Below, piece by piece: positions 42,945 to 50,297 of a DNA stretch of 51,597 bases. Source of the stretch: a bacterium (lineage in GTDB: Bacteria > Planctomycetota > J058 > JAJDCP01). The stretch's first letter is position 1. Each line of letters starts with the position of its first letter. The stretch lies in NCBI GenBank assembly GCA_030428695.1, contig JAUIEM010000005.1, forward strand, positions 1 through 51,597. Direction: 5' to 3'. The notes below the pieces were generated by a model, which ran no database searches, was not told where the DNA came from, and saw only the letters and a list, made by a program, of their open reading frames with translations. Position numbers and translations under genes: made by a program.

Positions 42945-43841
42945 GTGTTCCGCGCAGGTGTCGACGAAGCCGGCTACGGTCCGAAGCTCGGCCCCCTGTC
43001 GCTCGGGGCCTGCGGGCTCGACGGGGAGCACGCCCTGTGGCCCGCCCTCGCCGCGGTCGTCGGCAAGCGCCCCGGCCGCCGGCCCCTGGCGGTGTGCGAC
43101 AGCAAGCTCCTGCACAAGCCCGGCAAGCCGCCGCGGGAGCTCGAGCGCTGCGCCCTCGCCTTCGTCGCCCTCGCCCGCGGCGCCGTGCCGACCTCCCTCG
43201 GCGGGCTGCTCGCCGCCCTCGACGCCGACCCGGGGATCGCCCTGCCCTGGCACGATCTCGCTCTCGCGCTGCCGCTGTGGGAGCCGGCGGAGAGCCTCGC
43301 GACGGCCCGCGAGGCCCTGCGCGAGGCCTGGATCGGGGCGGGGCTGCCGCCCCTGACCGTGCGCGCGGTCGTCTCCGACGCGCCGGCCTTCAACCGCGGG
43401 GTGGCCCGCGACGGGAACAAGGCGAGCTTCCACCTCGGCAACGTGCTCGGCCTGCTCGCGGGCCTGCCGCGGCCCTTCCGCGCCACGGTCGACCGGCTCG
43501 GCGGCCGCAAGCGCTACGCCCCGGCCCTGCTCGAGACCTTCGGCGGGCTGGTGCAGGTCGGCGAGGAGAGCCCGGCCCGCTCCCGCTACCGGTTGAGCGA
43601 CGGCAGCGAGGTCTCCTTCGAGGTCAAGGCCGACCGCGAGCACTTCCTCGTCGCGCTCGCCTCGATCGTCGCGAAATACGTCCGGGAGCTGTTCGTCGCC
43701 ACCCTCAACGCCTTCTTCCTCGCCCGCAGGCCCGGCCTGAAACCGACAGCGGGCTATCCCACCGACGCGGGACGCTTCCTGCGGGAGATCGCGGGGGTGT
43801 TGGAGGAAGGGGAACGCGAGAGGTTGGTGCGGTGCCGGTAG
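42945..43841 (+). CDS. RNase HII-like protein with DEAGYGP motif
   Basis: A 298-residue protein. AGVDEAGYGPKLGPL holds the two metal-binding acidic residues of type 2 RNase H (usual motif DEAGRGP, here Tyr instead of Arg). CDSKLLHKPG, FEVKADREHFLVALASIVAKYVREL (with the third acidic residue and the ASIVAK motif) and AGYPTDAGRFL follow as in RNase HII/HIII. Arg-to-Tyr at the signature site is expected to alter recognition of the DNA-RNA junction, so substrate may differ from plain RNase HII. The start is GTG 42945 with GGAGGAG four bases upstream; the 55-residue in-frame extension would be encoded by the mobile element and is rejected. The last ten bases overlap the next gene. Confidence 0.85.
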   Translation: MFRAGVDEAGYGPKLGPLSLGACGLDGEHALWPALAAVVGKRPGRRPLAVCDSKLLHKPGKPPRELERCALAFVALARGAVPTSLGGLLAALDADPGIALPWHDLALALPLWEPAESLATAREALREAWIGAGLPPLTVRAVVSDAPAFNRGVARDGNKASFHLGNVLGLLAGLPRPFRATVDRLGGRKRYAPALLETFGGLVQVGEESPARSRYRLSDGSEVSFEVKADREHFLVALASIVAKYVRELFVATLNAFFLARRPGLKPTAGYPTDAGRFLREIAGVLEEGERERLVRCR

Positions 43842-45022
43842 CACAAGACGGAGAGCTGCAGAGCTTCGGTGCGTCACGCCTCCTCGGGAGCGCGCGGGCC
43901 TTCCGCTGGATGTTCTGGAGCTTGGTGCCGCTTCCGTTGGCGGTACCCATGATGCTGACGGACGTCGGTCCGCTGCTGCTCCTCGGCGGCGGGCTGTGCC
44001 TCGGCGGTGGGCTCGTCGGCCTCGGCTTCGCCCTGCGCTCGCGCGCCCTCCAGCTCCTCTGTGGGCTCGTCGCCCTGATGGTTGTCGCGGCGCTCTACCT
44101 CGGCGCGCGCCACGGGGTCGCGCTGCGCGAACCGATCCATGGATTGTGGCTTGCGGGACACGGGCTGACACTGCTCGCGCTCTTCCTCGCAGTCGTGGCC
44201 TGCAGGAGCTTTCCGGAAGCGACGCGTCTGCCGTGTCTGTGGCGCGGACAGCTGTTCCTGCACGGCGCCGTCGCGGCGCTCTCCCTGGCGTGTTCCGTGG
44301 GGACGCTGCGCGGCCTCGCCGAGATCAACCTCTTCGCGCAGGCCTGCGCGACGGGGCTGCTGGCCGACGGCCTGCTTCGCAGCGGCGCGCTGTGTGCCTA
44401 CGCTGGGCTCGGTCTCCCGCCGGTGCGGCCCGACCAGGACGACGCCGTCCGCGAGGCGCTGCTCCCCGCGAGCGCGGCGCTCCTGCTGGTGACCAGCGGT
44501 AGCTTCGCGTACGGGGCGGCGGTCGAGGGCCAGGCCTTCGGACCGCTGTTCACGGTCTTCGCCTTCGGGCTCGGGGGAGTCCTCGTGACCGGGCTCGTCG
44601 CCCACCTCGTCTGGTGGCACCAGTTCGACCTGGCCAGCCGCAGCCTGCGCGGGCAGTGGGTGGTCGCGCGGGGCGTCCCCGACGAGCTCTGGAGGATCCG
44701 CTTCGGTTCGCACCGCGGGGCCTTGATCGCCCACGACGGGTGCTGGTTCCTCGTCCCCTGCGTCGGCTCCCCGCTCAACCCCGCCCTCCAGGTGGAGCAC
44801 GCGATCGCGATCAGCCCGGCTGAGCTCGACTCGGTCGCCCCCTGCCCTCCGGATACTCTCCGCGCCTGGGCGCTCGAGCTGATCACGGGGCGGCGCGCGT
44901 TGACGTTCTCCTGCGCCGACGGCGAGCGCCTGATCTTTCGCGGCGTCGGCCTGCGCAGCTTGTTCGCGCGGATCGAAGCCGCGCGCGAGCCGCGCGAAGT
45001 CTCCGAGAACAGCGCTGCCTGA
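43832..45022 (+). CDS. Polytopic membrane protein with cytoplasmic C-terminal domain
   Basis: A 396-residue protein with about eight membrane spans in the first 270 residues (VPLPLAVPMMLTDVGPLLLL; LQLLCGLVALMVVAALYLGA; GLTLLALFLAVVACRSF; VLVTGLVAHLVWWHQ among others) and a soluble C-terminal domain of about 120 residues rich in Arg/Glu (GQWVVARGVPDELWRIRFGSH; CWFLVPCVGSP). It overlaps the RNase HII-like gene by ten bases, starting at GTG 43832 (AGAGG eight bases upstream); ATG 43910 is an alternative. No family recognised. Confidence 0.75.
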   Translation: MPVAQDGELQSFGASRLLGSARAFRWMFWSLVPLPLAVPMMLTDVGPLLLLGGGLCLGGGLVGLGFALRSRALQLLCGLVALMVVAALYLGARHGVALREPIHGLWLAGHGLTLLALFLAVVACRSFPEATRLPCLWRGQLFLHGAVAALSLACSVGTLRGLAEINLFAQACATGLLADGLLRSGALCAYAGLGLPPVRPDQDDAVREALLPASAALLLVTSGSFAYGAAVEGQAFGPLFTVFAFGLGGVLVTGLVAHLVWWHQFDLASRSLRGQWVVARGVPDELWRIRFGSHRGALIAHDGCWFLVPCVGSPLNPALQVEHAIAISPAELDSVAPCPPDTLRAWALELITGRRALTFSCADGERLIFRGVGLRSLFARIEAAREPREVSENSAA

Positions 45023-45088
45023 CGGCCTGGAAAGGAGCACTGCGTGTAAGGTGGGATCCAGCGGTGGCCCAGGCCCTCGGCGAAGCCT

Positions 45089-46717
45089 TCACTCCCCGAT
45101 GGCGCAGCGGAAACCGACGTCCCAACGCCGCTGCAGCCGCTCGAGCTCCTGGCGCAGGACCGCGGCGCACTCGGCCCCCGGGGAGGCGAAGCCGCCGCCC
45201 CGCACGGCGGTGCTGCCGTCGCGGATGGCGCACCACTCCGCGGCGTTGCCCGCCATGTCGAGGGCGCCGTAGGGAGACGGAGCACCGCTGCCGATCGGCG
45301 CCAGAGGCAGGCCCTCGCAGACCGCGTCGCCCCGGCCGGGCAGACGATCGCCCCAGGGGAACAGGCGGGCGTCGCCGCCGCGGGCGGCCTTCTCCCACTC
45401 CGCCTCGCTCGGCAGGCGCCGGCCCGCCCAGGCAGCGTAGGCGTAGGCGTCGTACCAGTCGATGCCCACCACCGGTCGGGTCGGGTGCGGCAGCTGGCGG
45501 TCTTCCCAGCCCGCGGGCACATGGCTCTTGCCCGGGGGCTGCTCCGGATGGGCGTGCGTGTCGCCGGCCGTGGCCTGCCAGGCGAGGAAGGCGGCGTAGC
45601 GGGCGACGGTCACCTCGCTGCGGTCGATGAAGAAGCCCGGCAGCTCGGTCCGGGTCTGCGCGACCGCGGCGCCGCCGAGCACGCACGGCCCGGCCGGCAC
45701 CCAGACCAGCTCGGCGCCATCGCGCACGGACTTGTAGATGCCGGGATGCTCGGTCCACACGATCCCGGCCGGCAGCCGCTGCGACCACCAGGCGACCAGG
45801 CCTTCCGCGGGCAGCGCGGTGCCCGCGAGCTCTTCCGCGAAGCCCCGCACCAGCGCCCGCTCGGTGCTCGGCTGCAGCCGCTCGAGGGCGACGCACAGCC
45901 AGGGCAGCCCCGACACGGCGCCCCTTCCCGCGAGGGCCCGGGCAGCCTCGAGCACGACGCCCGGGGCGGTGTCGAGGGTCGCCTCGTAGAGCTGCTGCAG
46001 CGCCTCCTCCCCCGGCGCGTGCCGCAGGGCGAGGGCCGCCGCGGCGCGCTCCTCGGCAGCGCGGGAAGCCGCGGCCCGGCGCGCGGTCGCAACATCGCAG
46101 CCGACGGCGAGGGCGTCGAGAGCGCGCAGGGCCGCGCAGCGCACGGTGAGGGCGTGGTCGGCGGTGCGAGGCTGCAACAGCGGCGCGTGCTCCGCGCCGC
46201 CGAGCGCACCGAGGCCCTCACAGGCCGCGGCCCGCAGCTCGGGATCGGCGTGGTCGAGCGCGGCCGCCAGGCTCAGGACCGCGTCGGGGTGGGGAACCGC
46301 AGCGAGCGCCCGCGCACAGGCAGCCTGGACCTCGACGGAGCGGTCGTTGCGCAGCCCCGCGAGCAGGTCTTCGGCCGCGTCGTGGGTCCGCAGCAGGGCG
46401 AGGGCGTCCGCGCAGGCCGCGCGCACGCTGCCGAGGGCGTCGTCGCGCAGGCCCCGCTGCAGCGCGTGCACCCCCCGCGCATCTCCGATCTTCCCGAGGA
46501 TCCGCGCGGCGTGCCAGCGCTCGGCGTCGGTGCCGGCGAGCAGCGAGCGCGCCAGATACGGGACGGCGGGCGCCCCGAGACGCTCGAGGGATGCGGCGGC
46601 ATCGTGGGCCGCAGGACCCCGCAGCCGCGCGCACAGCCGGTCGGCGAGCAGCTCGTCGGGGGATTGGGCGAAGAGCAGCCCGGTGAGGGCGAGCCAGGCG
46701 AGGAGTTTGTAGGGCAT
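45089..46717 (-). CDS. Secreted HEAT-repeat protein with formylglycine-enzyme-like (SUMF1) domain
   Basis: A 542-residue protein with a signal peptide (PYKLLAWLALTGLLFAQ) and ATG 46717 preceded by GGGAGG. Residues 25-290 form HEAT-like repeats (GAPAVPYLARSLLAG; DARGVHALQRGLRDDALGSV; HDAAEDLLAGLRNDRSVE; HPDAVLSLAAALDHADPE). The C-terminal FGE-sulfatase domain shows WVPAGPCVLGG, FFIDRSEVTVARYAAF, RPVVGIDWYDAYAYAAWAGRRLPSEAEWEKAARGG, LFPWGD and WCAIRDGSTAVRGGGF, and ends VGFRCAIG. The two active-site cysteines of true formylglycine-generating enzymes are not clearly present (only an ECAAVL Cys near the end), so it is likely a non-sulfatase-activating member, possibly a binding or scaffold protein. 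Such proteins are abundant in Planctomycetota. Confidence 0.9.
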   Translation of the reverse strand: MPYKLLAWLALTGLLFAQSPDELLADRLCARLRGPAAHDAAASLERLGAPAVPYLARSLLAGTDAERWHAARILGKIGDARGVHALQRGLRDDALGSVRAACADALALLRTHDAAEDLLAGLRNDRSVEVQAACARALAAVPHPDAVLSLAAALDHADPELRAAACEGLGALGGAEHAPLLQPRTADHALTVRCAALRALDALAVGCDVATARRAAASRAAEERAAAALALRHAPGEEALQQLYEATLDTAPGVVLEAARALAGRGAVSGLPWLCVALERLQPSTERALVRGFAEELAGTALPAEGLVAWWSQRLPAGIVWTEHPGIYKSVRDGAELVWVPAGPCVLGGAAVAQTRTELPGFFIDRSEVTVARYAAFLAWQATAGDTHAHPEQPPGKSHVPAGWEDRQLPHPTRPVVGIDWYDAYAYAAWAGRRLPSEAEWEKAARGGDARLFPWGDRLPGRGDAVCEGLPLAPIGSGAPSPYGALDMAGNAAEWCAIRDGSTAVRGGGFASPGAECAAVLRQELERLQRRWDVGFRCAIGE

Positions 46718-46778
46718 CGGTAGCCTCCCGTTTTTCCCTTCATCGGTCGGGGCTTCGGGGGACTTTTGCCCGAGCCGA

Positions 46779-48491
46779 TCAGTCGGCGCCGCGGCCGGGG
46801 GGCGCAGCCGCGCGACGGAAGTCCAGGCGGTACAGCGACGGCGCCTCCTCCACCTCCACATACCGCAGGGTCAGGCCGTAACGCTCGCGGTAGAAGTCGA
46901 CCAGCGCGGGGAGCTCTCCTTTGGAAAGCGCACCCGGCGCGAGGACGTCGCGGCGCACGACGTAGACCCGGCGGCTGGCGAGAGTCCCGAAGAAGTCGTC
47001 GGCCAGCCCGAGCGCGGCGAGCCGTCGGCGCTGCAGCGGGCTCTGGTTGAGCCAGCCGGTCGAGATCAGCGGCAGGTTGTCGTGGAGGGACGCGGGCGCG
47101 GCGAAGGGACGCTGCCCGGTCGACGGGATGGACGAGCCGACGGCGTAGATCAGCGCGTCCGCCGGGAGCGCCCGCCAGGACTCCAGATGCGCCGCGAGCT
47201 GCGGGTCCACGGCGTTCGAAGAGAGCTGCAGCCGGCGCGCGGCGAGGAGGTCCGACACGCAACAGCCGAGCAGGAACACGGCGGCGCCCGCCATCAACAA
47301 CTTCCGCGAACGGGACCGCGGCACCAGGAAGGGGACATGGACGGCGAGCACGAGCAGCAGCCAGAGCGCGAGGATCCAGACGGCGATCGTGACCCGCAGC
47401 GGAGCCCGCTGGATGTAGAGGTACAGGAGGGCGAGCCCCCCCGCGCCGCCGAGCAGCACCGCCCACACGGCCGAGCTCGCGCGCCGCTTGCGCACGCCGA
47501 GCAGCGCCGCGAGCGCGAGCCACACAAGCCCCGCCCGCGCGCCTCGGGTCCCGTTGTCGCGGAAGAGGGTCGCCTTCCACAGCTGGAGGCTCGCGCCGAC
47601 CCGCCAGCCCTGGAGCGGGTCCTTCTGCTCGCGCAGAAGGGCGGCGACGCGCGCGACCTTCTGCGGCGCGAAGACGACCGGGTCGACGTACTGCCAGGTG
47701 CTGACCATGCGCACGTCGGCGCGGTGCCAGCCGACCTCGGCGAGCACCGCGTCGAGCCCCGCAGCGTCCATGTCGACCAGGTAGTCCGTGAAGAGGGACT
47801 TGGCGCCGGTCAGCACCCGCCAGCGCTGCCAGTCATCCGCCCGCGGCCACAGGACGGTCGAGAGCCAGCACAGCGCGAGGACCAGGGGCACGACCAGGCC
47901 CCGCCACGGCTTGACCCGCCAGCGGCGCGCGCCCAGGAGCAGCAGCGCCGGCGCGGCCACTGCCAGCACGAAGACGACCGCCGAGAAGCGCAGCAGAGCG
48001 CCCACGAGGACCAGGCCCGCGCTCGCCAGCGCGAGCCTCCAGGAGACCGCCGGGCCGCCGGGCCGGAGGATGGCGCTCACCCCCAGCGCGACGGCGCCGC
48101 AGGCCGCCAGCCCCGCGAGCAGCGTGAACTGGAAGTGGCTCCACGCGACCACGGTCGTCGCCCACGCCGCGCAGGCCCCTGCGCACACGCCGGCCGCCGA
48201 GGGTTGCAGGCGGACGACGGCCAGGACGAGCGCGAAGACGGACCCGAGCGCGACCGCGAACAGGACGCTCTCGTACCACGGGATGGCGGGGGCCAGGCCG
48301 TACAGAGTGTCGAACAGGGGACCGCACAGCGGGTGCAGGAAGGGGATCGGCGCGCCCTCCGTGCGCGCGAGGAAGCGCATCCCGAGGTCGTCGTTGCCGC
48401 CCCACGTCGGGCCGCCGACGACGGCGGCGTACACGAGCGCGCAGCCGAGCGTGATCGACGCGGCGAGAGCGAACGGGCGCAGGCGGGACAT
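46779..48491 (-). CDS. Polytopic membrane protein, GT-C glycosyltransferase-like
   Basis: A 570-residue protein with a first span ASITLGCALVYAAVVGG, then GGNDDLGMRFLARTEGAPIP, about ten more spans up to residue 405, and a soluble C-terminal part. An acidic pair (NDD) in the first outer loop is the usual mark of GT-C enzymes, which move sugars from polyprenyl-phosphate carriers. The family cannot be fixed from motifs alone. The start is ATG 48491 with GAGGAG seven bases upstream; an in-frame ATG at 48530 lacks a ribosome site. A 61-bp gap separates it from the HEAT-FGE gene. The GtrB-like enzyme at 15821 would make a suitable donor, which is inference. Confidence 0.75.
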   Translation of the reverse strand: MSRLRPFALAASITLGCALVYAAVVGGPTWGGNDDLGMRFLARTEGAPIPFLHPLCGPLFDTLYGLAPAIPWYESVLFAVALGSVFALVLAVVRLQPSAAGVCAGACAAWATTVVAWSHFQFTLLAGLAACGAVALGVSAILRPGGPAVSWRLALASAGLVLVGALLRFSAVVFVLAVAAPALLLLGARRWRVKPWRGLVVPLVLALCWLSTVLWPRADDWQRWRVLTGAKSLFTDYLVDMDAAGLDAVLAEVGWHRADVRMVSTWQYVDPVVFAPQKVARVAALLREQKDPLQGWRVGASLQLWKATLFRDNGTRGARAGLVWLALAALLGVRKRRASSAVWAVLLGGAGGLALLYLYIQRAPLRVTIAVWILALWLLLVLAVHVPFLVPRSRSRKLLMAGAAVFLLGCCVSDLLAARRLQLSSNAVDPQLAAHLESWRALPADALIYAVGSSIPSTGQRPFAAPASLHDNLPLISTGWLNQSPLQRRRLAALGLADDFFGTLASRRVYVVRRDVLAPGALSKGELPALVDFYRERYGLTLRYVEVEEAPSLYRLDFRRAAAPPGRGAD

Positions 48492-48658
48492 GGCGGGCTC
48501 CTCGGCACGGGCCCCTGGATTGGACGCCACTGGCCTCGCCGATGCAAGCCCGGAGCGGCCGCATCACCGCTCCGTGCGCCGCCGATCCTCCGCCGCGCCC
48601 TCGGCGTCGGAGACCTGCCCTTGCACGCGAGCTTCCTTCCGCCGACTCTGGACCTGCG

Positions 48659-49573
48659 ATGAAGATCCTCCGCCAGCTCTCCTCCGCCGTCGCCGACCTC
48701 GCCGACCTCGTCGGGCCGGCCGTGCTCTCCCTGCGCGTGTCCGGAGCGCGCGACGCCTCGGGCTCGGGCGTGCTGTTCCGGCCCGGCGGCTACGCCCTGA
48801 CCGGCGCCCACGTGGTCGAGGGCGCGACCGCCATCGAGGTCACGCTGGCCGACGGGCGCGCGCTGATCCCGAAGCTGCTCGGCCTCGATCCGGTCACCGA
48901 CCTCGCCCTGCTTCAGCTCCCCGCCAAGGGCCTGCCCCACGCGGCCCTCGGCGACAGTGAGGCGCTGCGGGTCGGCGACCTGGTGCTCGCGCTCGGCAGC
49001 CCCTACGGCCTCGCTCGCACCGTCAGCCTCGGCATCGTCAGCGCCCTCGGCCGCACCCTGCGCTGCGACGCCGCGGGGCGGGCGATCGAGGGCGCGGTGC
49101 AGACCGACGCGGCGCTGCATCCCGGCAGCTCGGGCGGGCCGCTGGTCGACGCGGACGGGGCGGTGGTCGGCATCGCGGTCGGCGCGGTCGCCAACGCCGC
49201 CGGCCTGTGCTTCGCGATCCCGGCGAGCCTCGCGGGCTGGGTGGCCGAGGAGATCCTCGCCCACGGCCGGGTGCGGCGCGCCTCCCTCGGCATCGCGGTC
49301 GAGGAGGTGATGCTGTCGGCGGCGGATGCCCGCAAGCTGCGCCTCCCGCGCCGCGGGGTCGGCGTGCGCTCCGTCGAGCTGCGCGGGCCCGGCGCGGCCG
49401 CCGGTCTGCGCCCCGGCGACGTCGTGATCGGCATCGGCGGCAAGCCGGTCGCCGGCGTCCCCGACTTCCACCGCCGGCTCGGCGCCGCGGCGATCGGCAA
49501 GCGGCAGTCGGTCGAGCTGGTCCGCGGCGGCGCGCGCAAGGTGCTGCGGGTGCTGCCGGTGGCGCGGAGGTAG
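48659..49573 (+). CDS. Trypsin-like (S1C/HtrA-like) protease with PDZ domain, no signal peptide
   Basis: A 304-residue protein. The triad is His51 (TGAHVV), Asp81 (DPVTDLALLQL) and Ser158 (HPGSSGGPL). GSPYGLARTVSLGIVSAL and QTDAALHPG are typical HtrA context. A C-terminal PDZ domain spans about 210-300 (GVGVRSVELRGPGAAAGLRPGDVVIGIGGKPV). DegP/HtrA enzymes are usually exported, but this one begins MKILRQLSSAVADLADLVGP with no hydrophobic core, so it is probably cytoplasmic. The ribosome site before ATG 48659 is poor. It converges on the GST-like gene with a seven-base gap. Confidence 0.92.
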   Translation: MKILRQLSSAVADLADLVGPAVLSLRVSGARDASGSGVLFRPGGYALTGAHVVEGATAIEVTLADGRALIPKLLGLDPVTDLALLQLPAKGLPHAALGDSEALRVGDLVLALGSPYGLARTVSLGIVSALGRTLRCDAAGRAIEGAVQTDAALHPGSSGGPLVDADGAVVGIAVGAVANAAGLCFAIPASLAGWVAEEILAHGRVRRASLGIAVEEVMLSAADARKLRLPRRGVGVRSVELRGPGAAAGLRPGDVVIGIGGKPVAGVPDFHRRLGAAAIGKRQSVELVRGGARKVLRVLPVARR

Positions 49574-49580
49574 GCGGAGG

Positions 49581-50297
49581 TCAGGGAGCGCTCGGGAAGT
49601 CCTCCGGCGGCCAGGCGGTCGCCTCGTCGACCCGGGCGAGCCAGGCGCTCGCGCCCGGGAACTCCTCCCACACCGCGCCCTCCGGCAGGGGCTTGATGCA
49701 GTGCGACATGCTCGCCACCGACAGGTCGGCGGCGCTCAAGGTCTGGCCGGACAGCCAGGGGCGGCCGTCGCCGAGCAGGTCCTCGAGGGTCTCGAGGCTG
49801 GTCCTGTACTCGGCGAGCACGACCGCGTACGGCTTGACGCCGAGGCCCTGGGCGTCGACGCGGGCGCAGATCTGGCGGCGCAGGATCGGGCGCACGACCA
49901 GCTTCTCCCAGCCCTTCCAGCGCGCCGACAGCAGGGCCCAGGCCGTCGGCCAGTTGGTCTTGACCTTGAAGCGCAGGTACATCTCGAAGAAGTACAGCAC
50001 CTCGTCCCCCCAGTCCTCGAGCACCCGCGCCAGAGCACGCTCCTGGGGATTCTCCGGGAGCAGGGGCGGGGTCGGCTGGAGCTGCTCGAGGTAGGCGATG
50101 ATGTCGCTCGAGTCGCAGACCGTCTGGCCCTCGTGGCGGATGGTCGGCAGCTTCTTGCGCGGGTTGACCTTCTTCAGCTCGCGCAGGATGCGGCCCGGGG
50201 TCATCTCCTCGACCCGGTACTCGAGGCCCTTGTAGTGCAGGGCCCGGCGCACCTTGGTGCAGAAGGGGGAGATCTCGTACTGGTAGAGCTCGATCAC
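49581..50297 (-). CDS. Glutathione S-transferase-like protein
   Basis: A 238-residue protein with an N-terminal thioredoxin-like domain (IELYQYEISPFCTKVRRAL, YRVEEMTPGRI, KLPTIRHEG, CDSSDIIAYLEQ) and a C-terminal all-alpha domain ending WLARVDEATAWPPEDFP. The family uses glutathione or an analogous thiol to conjugate or reduce substrates; SPFC as in glutaredoxin-like GSTs suggests a thiol-transferase type. Start GTG 50297 has AAGGAG five bases upstream and overlaps the stop of the methyltransferase gene (GTGA), so the two are translationally coupled. The pairing with an rRNA methyltransferase seems accidental, but the coupling is strong. Confidence 0.9.
   Translation of the reverse strand: MIELYQYEISPFCTKVRRALHYKGLEYRVEEMTPGRILRELKKVNPRKKLPTIRHEGQTVCDSSDIIAYLEQLQPTPPLLPENPQERALARVLEDWGDEVLYFFEMYLRFKVKTNWPTAWALLSARWKGWEKLVVRPILRRQICARVDAQGLGVKPYAVVLAEYRTSLETLEDLLGDGRPWLSGQTLSAADLSVASMSHCIKPLPEGAVWEEFPGASAWLARVDEATAWPPEDFPSAP

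Noticed and set aside
49574..49583. GCGGAGGTCA next to the stop of the GST-like gene, identical to the end of the 41849-42001 element.
   Set aside because: Only ten bases match and no AGTTCTG inner part follows. It could be a remnant, but chance is as likely.
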